The position numbers and the translations under genes are program-made. The notes beneath the pieces are model-generated. The model did not search any database, was not told where the DNA came from, and was given only the letters and a program-made list of their open reading frames with translations. From the NCBI RefSeq assembly GCF_900176405.1, contig NZ_FWXJ01000014.1, positions 1 to 64,000 of the forward strand: DNA of 64,000 nucleotides, in the 5' to 3' direction. Positions 27,366 to 36,534 of this stretch are shown piece by piece. Numbering within the stretch: position 1 is the stretch's first letter; every line of letters starts with the position of its first letter. The DNA is from Polynucleobacter kasalickyi. Its GTDB lineage: Bacteria > Pseudomonadota > Gammaproteobacteria > Burkholderiales > Burkholderiaceae.

Positions 27366-28322
27366 CTAATCAACTTTACCTATTTTCTTGAGTGTTTCAC
27401 CTATTCTAGTCGCATCCAATTTCCAAAACTTATCAAATTCAGGGGCATCTAGGTAAGTTACTGGGATACTTAGGTTCTCCATTGATTTTAAATAATCTGG
27501 GTTAGTTGAAAGTAACTTCACAGAATTGCGTAAGGTTTGTATCACTTCATCCGGTGTATTGTTAGAAACAAAAAGTCCGCCCCAATTAGGGTATTCAACA
27601 TTTATACCGATTTCTTTTAAGGTTGGTACATTCGGTATCAGATTATTTCGTTGACTAGACCAACTTCCTAAAATTCGAATCGTTCCAGCTTTTTGATGAG
27701 TTAGAGCATTATTGAGAGCCAAAATAGAGATATCCAGATGACCACCAAGCAGTGCAGTCAGAGCAGGACCTGCTCCTGTATAAGGGATATGCTGTAATTT
27801 AATTTCAGCAGCATTAGCAAACATTTCCATTGCTAAATGAATCGGGCCGTAAACACCTGATGAACCATAGGTGATTTTTGAAGGCTTTGCTTTTGCTTCT
27901 TTGATCAGGTCATTCATATTCATGAATGGAGAATTGGTTTTGACAACTAATACCAGGGGTTCCGATGATATTAACGCGATAGGAACTAATTGTTTTAATT
28001 CATATAGAGGTTTTTTATCGAAAAGTTTATCAGCTTCAGGAGAGGCAGAAATTGTAGAAAGGTTAAATAGTATGGTGTATCCATCTGGCTTAGCACTTAG
28101 GGCAAATGCGGTTCCTGGAGCACCGCCTGCACCACCACGGTTAGAGATAATAATGGATTGGTTTAATTGTCTACCTAGATGGTCTGCTAATGGACGAGCG
28201 ATGGTGTCGGCAGAACCCCCTGGTGCGAATGGAACCACCATAGTAATTGCCCGATTAGGATAGCCCTGACTGAATGCCGGGGAAGTAAATATTAAAACGA
28301 TGAGAACAAATAAATAGCGCAT
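27366..28322 (-). CDS. TTT-family substrate-binding protein (Bug/TctC)
   Basis: A Bug receptor of 318 residues from the internal ATG at 28322 (MRYLFVLIVLIF), which gives a normal signal peptide ending in AFSQ; an upstream ATG at 28379 would add 19 residues. The mature start is GYPNRAITMVVPFAPGGSAD and the cleft motif HIPYTGAGPALTALLGGHLD has Thr instead of Lys. It follows the double-OsmC gene closely and precedes the two cupin genes, so all probably belong to one catabolic operon. Both starts are possible. Confidence 0.9.
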   Translation of the reverse strand: MRYLFVLIVLIFTSPAFSQGYPNRAITMVVPFAPGGSADTIARPLADHLGRQLNQSIIISNRGGAGGAPGTAFALSAKPDGYTILFNLSTISASPEADKLFDKKPLYELKQLVPIALISSEPLVLVVKTNSPFMNMNDLIKEAKAKPSKITYGSSGVYGPIHLAMEMFANAAEIKLQHIPYTGAGPALTALLGGHLDISILALNNALTHQKAGTIRILGSWSSQRNNLIPNVPTLKEIGINVEYPNWGGLFVSNNTPDEVIQTLRNSVKLLSTNPDYLKSMENLSIPVTYLDAPEFDKFWKLDATRIGETLKKIGKVD

Positions 28323-28388
28323 AAGATATTTAGTAAAACCTCGTTGAATAAAATTTACAGCAAGATGCCAAGACGGCATCCTTAATAA

Positions 28389-29594
28389 TTATTTATCTAA
28401 TTGATTTTGGTGAATAATTTCTACATCATTGAGTTGTATTGAGTAATGAATATCGTTTTTACTTTCAAGTGCGGCGTGTAAAAAACAGACCTGATGCGCC
28501 ATCCTAACTAAGTCTGTAGCGATAGAATCACTAAAGTCGCCATCGACAAAAATATGGGTATCGAAAGATAGGTTTTGGTCATTGGTAGGATCTAAATCAA
28601 AAGGTGTTAGTTGCACGATTCTTAAAGCATCTAAATCGATCTTATTTACTGATCCGTAGCGATGAAATTGTGTCATAAAACAAAAGGCCAAAGCAGCACC
28701 ATGATAGGTTAGTGCCGAAGGAGCTTGAAATCCTGAAACATCCTCGTTATGGAGATCACTACGGTATTGAAATACGCTTCCTAGTGGATGAAAAAAACTT
28801 GTTTGCACTTCATTTTCAGAATCATTAATAGCAAAACCAGTACCTCTAATATGAATTGTTCTATCAATATCAGGAAGAAGACCTACAGGAATTTCTCCAG
28901 GCTTTGTAGGTTCTAAAGTTGAATTAACTTTTTTTTCTAAAATTTTGTTTTTAGATTGATTTTCGGGAATGATATTTTGTAGCGCTTTAATTCTCTCTAG
29001 GGGATCACTTACTTGCTCAAGCCCTGATTGCATGCTATTTGGTAATTTAATTTTTTTACCATTTGCTTTGATTGAAAACGTATTTTTCATCGGATAGCGA
29101 ATTGCACGAATGATTGGAGACTTTCGCAAAGCCTCGAGTGCTAACGCACTCATTTTTTCTTCACTTAAATTTGCTTGAATATCGAATTGAATGACTAAAT
29201 CTTTTAGACAACTTTTAACATCTCCGCGATAAAAAGAGCCTTTAATATTGAAGTAAGAATCTACTTTAATTGCAATTTTTTGACTTTCAATTTGATTAGC
29301 TTTAAATATCTGTTTAACTTGATTTAATAAACATATTTGCACTGATGCATTATGAAGTGCCAAGGGTTGTGGTGCCGCATCCTCACCTCGTAATTGCACA
29401 CTTTCATCAGTCGGAATTCGCCAACCAGAACTATTTCGGCCAGCAGATACAAATGCTTCCTTTTGCATGCCATTTAAATCGATCGCTTCAGTACAAATAT
29501 TGACTAACGAATGTGATTTTGAAATCTGCTCTTTATTATCAAATCGTTTAAATGAATAGATAAGGGGTTTATGTTGATCATCAAAATTATTCAT
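28389..29594 (-). CDS. Tandem double OsmC-like protein
   Basis: A 401-residue soluble protein made of two OsmC-like halves. The first (about 35-175) includes RGEDAAPQPLALHNASVQIC and the long beta-strand/helix pattern of OsmC; the second (about 245-395) includes GFQAPSALTYHGAALAFCFM and a closing helix with HQVCFLHAALE. OsmC proteins are usually dimers of about 140 residues that reduce organic hydroperoxides with two cysteines; here two units are fused into a pseudo-dimer. Each half keeps one or two Cys in the core helices, but I cannot confirm a peroxidatic pair. It heads the operon with Bug and cupin genes, so a catabolic role on the same substrate is possible. Confidence 0.7.
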   Translation of the reverse strand: MNNFDDQHKPLIYSFKRFDNKEQISKSHSLVNICTEAIDLNGMQKEAFVSAGRNSSGWRIPTDESVQLRGEDAAPQPLALHNASVQICLLNQVKQIFKANQIESQKIAIKVDSYFNIKGSFYRGDVKSCLKDLVIQFDIQANLSEEKMSALALEALRKSPIIRAIRYPMKNTFSIKANGKKIKLPNSMQSGLEQVSDPLERIKALQNIIPENQSKNKILEKKVNSTLEPTKPGEIPVGLLPDIDRTIHIRGTGFAINDSENEVQTSFFHPLGSVFQYRSDLHNEDVSGFQAPSALTYHGAALAFCFMTQFHRYGSVNKIDLDALRIVQLTPFDLDPTNDQNLSFDTHIFVDGDFSDSIATDLVRMAHQVCFLHAALESKNDIHYSIQLNDVEIIHQNQLDK

Positions 29595-29881
29595 AGAATT
29601 TTTAAGACAGGCTTGACCTTATCTAGTCTCCATTATTTGTCATATCTTAGTGGTTTGTAACCATCATAGTTTTGTCAGGCGAATGCTCTTTAATACTAAG
29701 TACCAAAATTACACTGACTTTAACTCTATGTGTAATTAAAGGCATTTATAAACTATACATTACTATAAAAAATAGATAAAGCAAGACTTATGGTAATCCC
29801 TCATTAATAGCTGAACTTAAAAGTGGCATGGTTTAAGAAGTGATCAACATCCATGGACTTATTAAACTCAGTTATGCCCAA
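29595..29881. other. Intergenic region, nothing recognised
   Basis: About 290 AT-rich bases between the start of the double-OsmC gene and the end of the SDR gene. It should contain the promoter of the OsmC-Bug-cupin operon. I see no RNA gene, relic or repeat. Confidence 0.4.
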
Positions 29882-30634
29882 TCAAGCCACCACCATCCCC
29901 CCATCCAACACAATCGTCTGACCAGTAATTGCACTTGCTGCGGGACTTGCTAAATAATAAATAGCCTGAGCCACTTCTTCTGCAGTCGCTAAGCGATGTA
30001 GTGGAATCTTCTTCAGCATTGCTGCCATATATTCTGGGTTACTACCTGTTGTTGCTCTTGAAGGCGAATCTGTCTCCAGACGCCCAGGCGCCACAGCATT
30101 CACTCGGATTTGATGATCTGCCCATTCAATCGCGAGCATCTTGGTCATGTGCAAAATCGCAGCTTTACTAATGCCATACGTTGATCTTTCCTTGGCACCA
30201 ACTAGACCATGAACAGAAGCTACTTGAATAATTGAGCCAGGTAATTGGCGCTCAATCAAATATTTCCCAAAGGCCTGAGACATAAAGAAGGTCCCAGTCA
30301 GATTGGTTGTCATTAATCCATCCCAATCTTCTAGGGTGACATCCACCGCTAATTTACGAATATTCTCACCAGCATTGTTAACCAATACATCAAGACCACC
30401 AAAATGAGTAGTCACTTTTTCAATGATCTGCGTGATACTTTCTTGCGAGCGAAGATTTAGTTCACAACACAGTGCTTCGACTCCCAACTCTTGAAGATGC
30501 TGTTTAGTCGTCTCTAAGTTCGAGAGTTTGGTCGCGGTAATAGCAACCTGATACCCTTGCTTCCCAAAGACATAGGCTGCTTGTTGTCCCACCCCATAAG
30601 ATGCACCAGTAATAAGAACAGAAGGCTTGTTCAA
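29882..30634 (-). CDS. SDR-family NAD(P)-dependent oxidoreductase
   Basis: A 250-residue classical short-chain dehydrogenase. The cofactor loop is TGASYGVGQ, the structural NNAG motif is NNAGEN, the catalytic Ser is in QVASVHG, and YGISKAA is the YxxxK motif; the C-terminus has LASPAASAITGQTIVLDGG. The start is TTG at 30634, directly after the stop of the lyase gene, with GGGGAG six bases upstream. It is the last gene of the Bug-lyase-lyase-SDR operon and probably oxidises or reduces a sugar-acid-like intermediate (inference). Confidence 0.92.
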   Translation of the reverse strand: MNKPSVLITGASYGVGQQAAYVFGKQGYQVAITATKLSNLETTKQHLQELGVEALCCELNLRSQESITQIIEKVTTHFGGLDVLVNNAGENIRKLAVDVTLEDWDGLMTTNLTGTFFMSQAFGKYLIERQLPGSIIQVASVHGLVGAKERSTYGISKAAILHMTKMLAIEWADHQIRVNAVAPGRLETDSPSRATTGSNPEYMAAMLKKIPLHRLATAEEVAQAIYYLASPAASAITGQTIVLDGGMVVA

Positions 30635-31552
30635 TTAAACTCCCCAACCATGATGTTCACTCGTAACGCTCTTACAAGATTGCCATTCTTTTAAAAGAGC
30701 GGCTACTTGCTCAGAATTTAACTGATCTAGTGGAACCCGCGGAGTCCCTAGATCTCTGCCTAAATGCTGACTAATGACTTTCAAGCCAGAGATGCCATAT
30801 TGATTGAATAAGCGATACAAAAATGCCGCGTCAACTTGTAAATCATAAGCCGCTTGGAATTGTTCTTGCATACAAACATCATATAACTCACGTACTAGTT
30901 TTGGCGCTACATTCGCTAGCGGGGAAAGTAAACCCGTCGCACCAATTGCTTTGGCAGAAATCATATATTCTGTACCAGTCACTAACTGAAAACTCGGCTT
31001 TATTCGTTTTGCCTCAGAGATGACTGCAATCATGTATTGCCAATCCAGACTCATATCAATAATGCCAGCAAACTCTGGTAAATCTCGAATAAGATTCATC
31101 GCGAGGTTCGTACTAACTTTAACGCCACTCATTTCTTCCGGTGAGTTATACACAAAGAAGGGTAATTGACCTGCTTTGCCAATCTTCGTGAAATGCTCCA
31201 GCAGCATCGACTCTGGTGGCGTCCAGTAATAGGGCACACACGCATACAAAGCACTCACACCGGCGTCATGCGCTGCTCTGGCGAGATCACAAGCCAAGTC
31301 GGTTCCTGCCTCACTTACATTGCCGATAATCGGAATCCGACCTTTGGCAGTTTGTACCGCAAATTGAAACAGTTCCTTGCGCTCAATCCCTGTGATACTG
31401 ACTGACTCACCAATATGGGTAGGGATGGCCAAACCATCAACCTGTTGTTGAATATTTAGTTCAATCAATTTCTCAAGTGTTGGATAGTCAATCTTGCCAT
31501 CTTTGAAGGGTGTTAACAACGAAGGTACTAAACCAAAATTAAAAGTATTCAA
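30635..31552 (-). CDS. DapA-family protein lacking the Schiff-base lysine
   Basis: A 305-residue TIM-barrel protein of the dihydrodipicolinate synthase/N-acetylneuraminate lyase family. The family landmarks are present (HIGES for the usual TTGE loop; FVYNSPEEM for the YNxP tyrosine), but at the place of the catalytic lysine the sequence reads FAGIIDMSLD, that is, Ile where active members have Lys (read from the codons at about 31062-31078). The neighbouring paralogue keeps Lys. The start is most likely TTG at 31552 with AAAAGG upstream; the longer frame overlaps the previous gene. A different reaction, a structural subunit or a regulatory role are possible. Confidence 0.85.
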   Translation of the reverse strand: MNTFNFGLVPSLLTPFKDGKIDYPTLEKLIELNIQQQVDGLAIPTHIGESVSITGIERKELFQFAVQTAKGRIPIIGNVSEAGTDLACDLARAAHDAGVSALYACVPYYWTPPESMLLEHFTKIGKAGQLPFFVYNSPEEMSGVKVSTNLAMNLIRDLPEFAGIIDMSLDWQYMIAVISEAKRIKPSFQLVTGTEYMISAKAIGATGLLSPLANVAPKLVRELYDVCMQEQFQAAYDLQVDAAFLYRLFNQYGISGLKVISQHLGRDLGTPRVPLDQLNSEQVAALLKEWQSCKSVTSEHHGWGV

Positions 31553-31568
31553 AATGTCATTCCTTTTC

Positions 31569-32483
31569 TTACCAACCGTGAGGTTCGGTATCAACAATAC
31601 CTAACTCAATTAAATTTTTCTCAATGAACTTGATCCGCTCTGGTGACGCCGTTGGCAGTGGCGCACTGGTAGGTCCAACGGGTCTACCCATAATCACCAT
31701 GCCACCTTTTAAAGAGGATGGATATTGATCTCTAAACAAGCTCCATAACTGTGCCAGTTTGTATTGCAACTCACGCGCCTTGTCCCACTGATTATTGATA
31801 CATGCCTCATACAGTTGCACGCATAGATACGGACAAATGGCTCCAGCGGAAGAGTAAGAACCAGCCCCTCCTAGACTAATGGAAGGCAACAAATACTCAA
31901 CCCCAGCAATCATCGAAAAGTCGGGGCGAACTTTTTTGGCCGCCTTTAAGATTTCAAAGAATTTTTCACTATCGAAGCTTGCTTCTTTCATGGCAATTAA
32001 ATTCGGTAAGCGCTCAAGCAATCTTGTTGTGAGTTCACTGGTAAATTCAATCCCGTCCAAATAACTCGGTGAGTTATAAGCAATCATCGGTAAATCAATG
32101 GAAGTACCGAGTGCTACAAAATAGTTGTAAATCGACTCGGGTGAGTATTTCCAGAAATAGGGCGTAATCGCAATGATGGCATCTGCACCTGCTGCTTGGG
32201 CATGTTTGGCCAGATCAAAGGAATCTTCTACGGCGAGGGCACTGACATGGATGGAGACCGGTACCCGCTTGTTCACGGCTTTAATCGCCACTTCAGCCAG
32301 TGCCTTACGTTGTGGCATTGTAAAGTTATGCGACTCGGCCTTATGGTGTGGCCAAGAGATGGCGGTCGCTCCTGTTCGTACATGAAAATCAATCAGTTTT
32401 TCAAAGGTCTCATAATCAGGGCTAAAGTCATCATGCAGTGGAGTAACGGGGCTTTGCATCACCCCTTTTAAAACAATGCTCAT
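31569..32483 (-). CDS. DapA-family aldolase/lyase
   Basis: A 304-residue protein of the DHDPS/NAL family. The Schiff-base lysine is in LIAMKEASFD (about residue 163) and the tyrosine in AYNSPSYLD; the TTGE loop is changed to HHKAES. The family cleaves or forms C-C bonds of pyruvate-derived keto acids, for example 2-keto-3-deoxy sugar acids. AAGGA lies before the ATG. It follows the Bug gene by about 30 bp and precedes the lysine-less paralogue by 16 bp, so the two are likely to be made in equal amounts. The true substrate is unknown, though a keto-deoxy acid imported via the Bug protein is plausible. Confidence 0.9.
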   Translation of the reverse strand: MSIVLKGVMQSPVTPLHDDFSPDYETFEKLIDFHVRTGATAISWPHHKAESHNFTMPQRKALAEVAIKAVNKRVPVSIHVSALAVEDSFDLAKHAQAAGADAIIAITPYFWKYSPESIYNYFVALGTSIDLPMIAYNSPSYLDGIEFTSELTTRLLERLPNLIAMKEASFDSEKFFEILKAAKKVRPDFSMIAGVEYLLPSISLGGAGSYSSAGAICPYLCVQLYEACINNQWDKARELQYKLAQLWSLFRDQYPSSLKGGMVIMGRPVGPTSAPLPTASPERIKFIEKNLIELGIVDTEPHGW

Positions 32484-32514
32484 TGCTGTTCCTTATTTAG
32501 TAATATTTGCTTCA

Positions 32515-33489
32515 TTAATCTTTCTCTTTCTTAATATTTGCTTCTTTAATAATTTCTGCCCACTTCACACTTTCCGCGGACATAAAGCTCTTAAATTCAC
32601 TGGGAGAGGCGCTTGGTGCAATAATCATGCCTTCTCTGGTAAACGTTTCTTTAATCTCTGGATCTTCTAAAGTTTTCTTAAGCGCAGCGTAGATTTTTTC
32701 AGTAATCTCCGGTGGTAATTTAGCCGGTCCCACCAAGCCAAACCATTGTGAAACATCAAAGCTTTTTAAACCTGCTTCGGAAAGCGTTGGAATATCTGGT
32801 GCTACGGTTGATCTTTTCGAGGAACTCACCCCATAGGCTTTCAAGGCACCATTTTTAATATAAGGTTGGGCCAGAGCGATATCCACAATCATTAAGGAGA
32901 TTTGATTGGATAAAACATCCGTAAAGGCTTGAGAGGTCGATTTATAGGGAATATGTAAGAGTTTCACGCCTGCATTTAATTGAAAGAACTCCATCATTAA
33001 ATGCGAAAAACTTCCAATACCGGCAGAACCAAAGTTCACCTTGGTAGAGTTTGCCCGCAGATAGGTAATCATTTCCTGTAGATTATTTGGCGGGAACTTT
33101 TTGTTAGCAATTAGCACCCCTGGTACCATCACGGTGCGTGAGATGGGGGTAAAGTCCTTTTCAATATCGTAAGGGACTTTCTCATACAAATGCGGATTGA
33201 TGATATTCGAAGAAATTAAGGTGAGTAGGGTATAGCCATCTGGTGCAGCATTTGCAACGGAAGCAGCGCCAATATTGCCACTGGCACCAGGGCGATTAAT
33301 AATGACGATTTGTTGACCTAAATATTCGGATAACTTCGGCGCGATGATCCGTGAGGTAGTGTCTGTCCCACCCCCAGGCGTAGAAGGCACGACAAGGGTG
33401 ATTGGACGCTCAGGATAGCCTGCGCCAAAAGAATTAAACACACAAAAAAAACCAATAACTAAGCCGTAATACTTGAAGGTTTTCAGCAT
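32515..33489 (-). CDS. TTT-family substrate-binding protein (Bug/TctC)
   Basis: A 324-residue Bug receptor, first gene of the operon with two DapA-like genes and an SDR. The ATG at 33489 has GGGG just upstream and gives a signal peptide ending in SFGAG; the longer frame begins with TTG at 33507. The mature start is YPERPITLVVPSTPGGGTD and the cleft motif HIPYKSTSQAFTDVLSNQIS, with Ser replacing the Gly after Lys. The ligand is presumably the substrate of the operon's lyases (inference). Confidence 0.92.
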   Translation of the reverse strand: MLKTFKYYGLVIGFFCVFNSFGAGYPERPITLVVPSTPGGGTDTTSRIIAPKLSEYLGQQIVIINRPGASGNIGAASVANAAPDGYTLLTLISSNIINPHLYEKVPYDIEKDFTPISRTVMVPGVLIANKKFPPNNLQEMITYLRANSTKVNFGSAGIGSFSHLMMEFFQLNAGVKLLHIPYKSTSQAFTDVLSNQISLMIVDIALAQPYIKNGALKAYGVSSSKRSTVAPDIPTLSEAGLKSFDVSQWFGLVGPAKLPPEITEKIYAALKKTLEDPEIKETFTREGMIIAPSASPSEFKSFMSAESVKWAEIIKEANIKKEKD

Positions 33490-33744
33490 TATTGTCCCCA
33501 AATTCAATGAATTGAATTAATTTTTATTTATTTTTATATGTAATTACTTTAACAGAGAATGATTTTGGAAACGAAGAATTGTTACATTGAAGCTGGATAG
33601 ATTTGGGTCTAGTGCAAAGTGATACTGACCTTTTTATGATACTTACTTAGGTGTAAGTTCATTCAATCATGATGGGTTGACTCTGGGTAAGTTTAAACTT
33701 GAATTTGTGCTGCAGGTAGTTATAACTTAGAGAACTCTATGAAC

Positions 33745-33963
33745 TCAAATGGTTGTAATGTTTGATGAAGTTGATTGCCGTTGCTTGATGAGTTCGGCAG
33801 CAGTGATGCGAACAATTTTGCCGTCAACTGTGGTCACAATTGCAGTATTAGTTTGGATTGCTAAGTCTATGGCAGCTTGTCCTGCTCGTTGCATTGCATA
33901 GTAGGATCCTGATATATCAGGATCATTAGAGTTACGAATATCATTGTAAGGAATAGTCATCAT
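33745..33963 (-). CDS. Small conserved-looking protein of unknown function
   Basis: A 72-residue soluble protein with AAGG five bases before its ATG ATG start. It has a regular alternation (SYYAMQRAGQAAIDLAIQ, then TNTAIVTTVDGKIVRI) suggesting a helix followed by a short beta hairpin, as in small antitoxin or DNA-binding proteins, but I do not recognise the family. It is the last of three small genes read from 34400 to 33745 and overlaps the preceding membrane-protein frame. Confidence 0.55.
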   Translation of the reverse strand: MMTIPYNDIRNSNDPDISGSYYAMQRAGQAAIDLAIQTNTAIVTTVDGKIVRITAAELIKQRQSTSSNITTI

Positions 33964-34207
33964 TAACCTTGATTAATTTGTTCTGGTGGCGTTTTGTCAC
34001 CATCAAATAATACCTATGATTTACAGCTTTTTGATAATTAGACAAATTTTGAAGTAAGAAGATAGCCCAACAAATTCCTTCTGTGAAGGCTAAACCAAAG
34101 GGAGAAAAATCAAGGGATTGTTTTTTAACCCTTTTAAATCTTGATCTTACAATAAAGCCTGGAAGTAAGATTAACAATATTAATGTTGCGGGTAAAGCGA
34201 AATTCAT
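33941..34207 (-). pseudogene. Small membrane protein, probably frameshifted
   Basis: The N-terminal 60 residues contain a hydrophobic segment (LPATLILLILLPGFIV), a basic loop and a second hydrophobic stretch (GICWAIFLLQ), reminiscent of the start of DUF6338-type membrane proteins. The last 30 residues look unnatural, while another frame over the same DNA reads LFDGDKTPPEQINQG and stops at TAA exactly in front of the next gene's ATG. A one- or two-base frameshift near 34015 is the simplest explanation. The start is the ATG at 34207. Confidence 0.5.
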
Positions 34208-34211
34208 CAAG

Positions 34212-34400
34212 TCAATTTGCTTTTGAAACTACTTTAACGAAAATTTTGATAGTTTTATTGTTCACCAAGAGTTCCATTGTTTCATTATGGGAATGATCAG
34301 ATGCATTAGTATCTTGTGCTAAAAAATTTGTTAATTTCTCTCTATTCCTTGAGTCAGATAAGATGGTTTTTGCTAATGTACTTTTGAGTGCTTTCATCAT
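34212..34400 (-). CDS. Small hypothetical protein
   Basis: A 62-residue hydrophilic protein, basic at its N-terminus, ending in a short hydrophobic strand (TIKIFVKVVSK). The stop is followed after four bases by the start of the membrane-protein frame, so the three small genes appear to be one transcription unit. No family recognised. Confidence 0.45.
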   Translation of the reverse strand: MMKALKSTLAKTILSDSRNREKLTNFLAQDTNASDHSHNETMELLVNNKTIKIFVKVVSKAN

Positions 34401-34830
34401 TTCATATTAGCAGAAGCCTTAAATGATCAATCGATAAATCCCTTAGAAAAAACAAGACTACAAAATAAAGTAGTCAATTCAAGTAAAGTTCATTAACAGA
34501 TGTTTTCCTACAATTAAGTAACCACAATTATCCCCATCAAAAAAATTGTTTAACCCTTTGTTGAGTTCACTATTGGATTTTGGGATTAATAAATTGCTTG
34601 CAAAGTACTTGGGTTACTTCAGTTAACATTCCCAGTATCTCTTGCCTCAGCTTATCCTCGGGCCCTGCCTATTTGTACTTCATGGAATTCTGATTTCTCC
34701 ATTCTCATGAAAGTAATCGGTCATATAAATCTTATTATGAAATTGAGAGTTTTGTAGTATCAAAACTTTTAAGGTAAGCTTGACCGGATAAAATCTTGAA
34801 TATCACTAAAGAATCTAGAGGAAACATAAA
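34401..34830. other. Intergenic region upstream of the HIT gene
   Basis: About 430 AT-rich bases between the divergent small-gene unit and the HIT gene. It must contain both promoters. I could not identify a gene, RNA or repeat in either strand; short open frames here have no start signal or known motif. Confidence 0.4.
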
Positions 34831-35241
34831 ATGAGTGAAAACAGACATGACGGTTGTTTATTCTGTAATGTACAAACAATCGATCGTGGTCGAATTGTTG
34901 AGGAGAATGATTTGGCCTTGGTGATTCGCGATGCCTTTCCAGTATCTGAGCATCATTCACTTATTATCCCTAAACGACATGTACTCGATTACTTTGGTTT
35001 ATCCCAAGAGGAAGTGATTGCGATTCACCACTTATTACATTCTCAGAAAGAATACTTAAGTAAGTTTGATGCAACTATCGACGGTTATAACATTGGCATG
35101 AATTGCGGCGAAACTGCAGGTCAGTCGGTTTGGCATTGCCATGTTCACTTAATCCCAAGAAGAAAAGGCGATACCGAGTATCCGAAAGGAGGAGTGCGGC
35201 ACGTCATTCCTTATAAAGGAAACTATGAGGATTTGAGATGA
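34831..35241 (+). CDS. HIT-family nucleotide hydrolase
   Basis: A 136-residue histidine-triad protein. GCLFCNVQTID is the N-terminal zinc/cysteine element, SEHHSLIIPKRHV the strand region, and HCHVHLIPR the catalytic triad motif. HIT enzymes hydrolyse nucleoside phosphoramidates or dinucleoside polyphosphates through the middle His. The protein differs at only about 19 of 129 aligned positions from the HIT half of the HNH fusion at 978. Its stop overlaps the next gene's start (ATGA), the same arrangement as in the fusion locus, although the downstream gene is unrelated. Confidence 0.93.
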   Translation: MSENRHDGCLFCNVQTIDRGRIVEENDLALVIRDAFPVSEHHSLIIPKRHVLDYFGLSQEEVIAIHHLLHSQKEYLSKFDATIDGYNIGMNCGETAGQSVWHCHVHLIPRRKGDTEYPKGGVRHVIPYKGNYEDLR

Positions 35242-36026
35242 TAAAAAATCAACAACACACATTAGGCAAATTGTTCCTTACCTTATCACTACCTATTTTC
35301 TTACTATTGAATTCGAACATAGTACTGAGTCAATCGAACCAAGACTTAGTCGTATGTAAATTAAAAAATAATGGAAGCGAGTTTGCAGGAACTTGTAGTG
35401 TGCCCTGTGCGGTAAATGCTTTAAAAGCTAACTTTGATAAATTATTACAGTCTTGTAGTGACTCTTCACCACCAAGGCTAGTCAGAGCAAGTCTAAAGAA
35501 AGTAGATTTGAGGGGGAATTACTTAGGCAAGATGGAAGGAAAGTATCCCGAGGATCCCACCCGGTTTGAGATTGCCGATAGTAAGTATGTATCTAGCAAA
35601 GTTGCTAAATTACCCTTTGGTTGGTTTCCATTAGCATCAATGCAGGAAGAGGGTGATGTCTTACAAGTGACCATTAATGCCTACAAGGTCTTGCCTGCGA
35701 CCCAAGATGATTTAAATATCATTGATCGATCTCTCCAGCTGCTTGCTAGCCCTGATGTTTGGAACAAAAACGATAATCGGATTTGTTTACCTAACGCCAG
35801 TAAGATCAGTTTGTTTTGCGCCTTAACGCAGGCAACGATAGAGGTTTCGGGTGGAGTCCATTATCGACAACCTGCCCATGAAAAAGTCCGTGAAGTTTTG
35901 AATGAAGTCGGTGGTGATCGTGTTAAGACACATCGTTTAATGGATTACAACAACCATCCTGATACTACGCTTGACGACGTCAGGAAATTATTAGTCGATG
36001 CGAAAACAAGGATTCAGATGAACTAA
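35238..36026 (+). CDS. Exported protein of unknown function (DUF6197-like C-terminus)
   Basis: A 262-residue protein with a signal peptide (LFLTLSLPIFLLLNSN, cleavage near LSQS), so it is secreted or periplasmic. After the signal there are Cys pairs (VCKLKN...GTCSVPC). The C-terminal part, with RLMDYNNHPDTTLDDVRKLL, resembles the end of DUF6197-type proteins (weak). The start overlaps the HIT stop by four bases, so the two are translated together; a shared role is not obvious because HIT acts in the cytoplasm. Confidence 0.7.
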   Translation: MIKNQQHTLGKLFLTLSLPIFLLLNSNIVLSQSNQDLVVCKLKNNGSEFAGTCSVPCAVNALKANFDKLLQSCSDSSPPRLVRASLKKVDLRGNYLGKMEGKYPEDPTRFEIADSKYVSSKVAKLPFGWFPLASMQEEGDVLQVTINAYKVLPATQDDLNIIDRSLQLLASPDVWNKNDNRICLPNASKISLFCALTQATIEVSGGVHYRQPAHEKVREVLNEVGGDRVKTHRLMDYNNHPDTTLDDVRKLLVDAKTRIQMN

Positions 36027-36042
36027 ATTGAGAAAAGTTTTG

Positions 36043-36534
36043 TTAACCCTTTTCACAGATCCCTTTGTAGCTAGAAACTTGAGGATTTGTGTATTCAGGA
36101 ACAAAATTGACTTCCTCTTTGACGATTTCACCTGAGGACCGATTGATGAGAAGTTTGACCGTTTTATCGTGACCTTGAGTTAAGTAACTACTATTTACCC
36201 TGATACTTTTTTCATCTACAACCACTGACATATGTTCGACAACGTTTTCACTACGGTGATTATTCGTCACAAACGTGAAATCTGGATTATCTGACTCAAT
36301 TAACCAGACATCACTTTTTTTATTTAGTTCATTGGTAGTTGAGACCGGTATGTACGACACGGTAAGAGTTGGATTAATTTCTTTTAGTGGTGTTTCTAGA
36401 GTAGTTCCATTGTTTTGGGTATGTGAAGAGCTTAAGAGTCCCTTACACATAAAAACAATTTTTGTTTCAGCGTTTTTATTACATCCAGTAAGAATGAAAA
36501 GACAAATGGGTAAGACGTAGAAGAATTTCTTCAT
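36043..36534 (-). CDS. Putative lipoprotein
   Basis: A 163-residue protein with a lipoprotein signal: KKFFYVLPICLFILTGC, with the lipobox LTGC. The mature protein should be anchored in a membrane through its N-terminal Cys. The rest is beta-rich and polar with a Cys pair (FMCKGLL, YKGICEKG), which may form a disulphide. It converges on the exported-protein gene at 35238. No family recognised. Confidence 0.75.
   Translation of the reverse strand: MKKFFYVLPICLFILTGCNKNAETKIVFMCKGLLSSSHTQNNGTTLETPLKEINPTLTVSYIPVSTTNELNKKSDVWLIESDNPDFTFVTNNHRSENVVEHMSVVVDEKSIRVNSSYLTQGHDKTVKLLINRSSGEIVKEEVNFVPEYTNPQVSSYKGICEKG

Noticed and set aside
27871..28263. 130-codon open frame on the plus strand
   Set aside because: It is antisense to a clear Bug gene, has no family features and no ribosome site; a shadow of codon bias.
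32196..32471. 91-codon open frame on the plus strand
   Set aside because: Antisense to the DapA-like gene; no motif or start signal.
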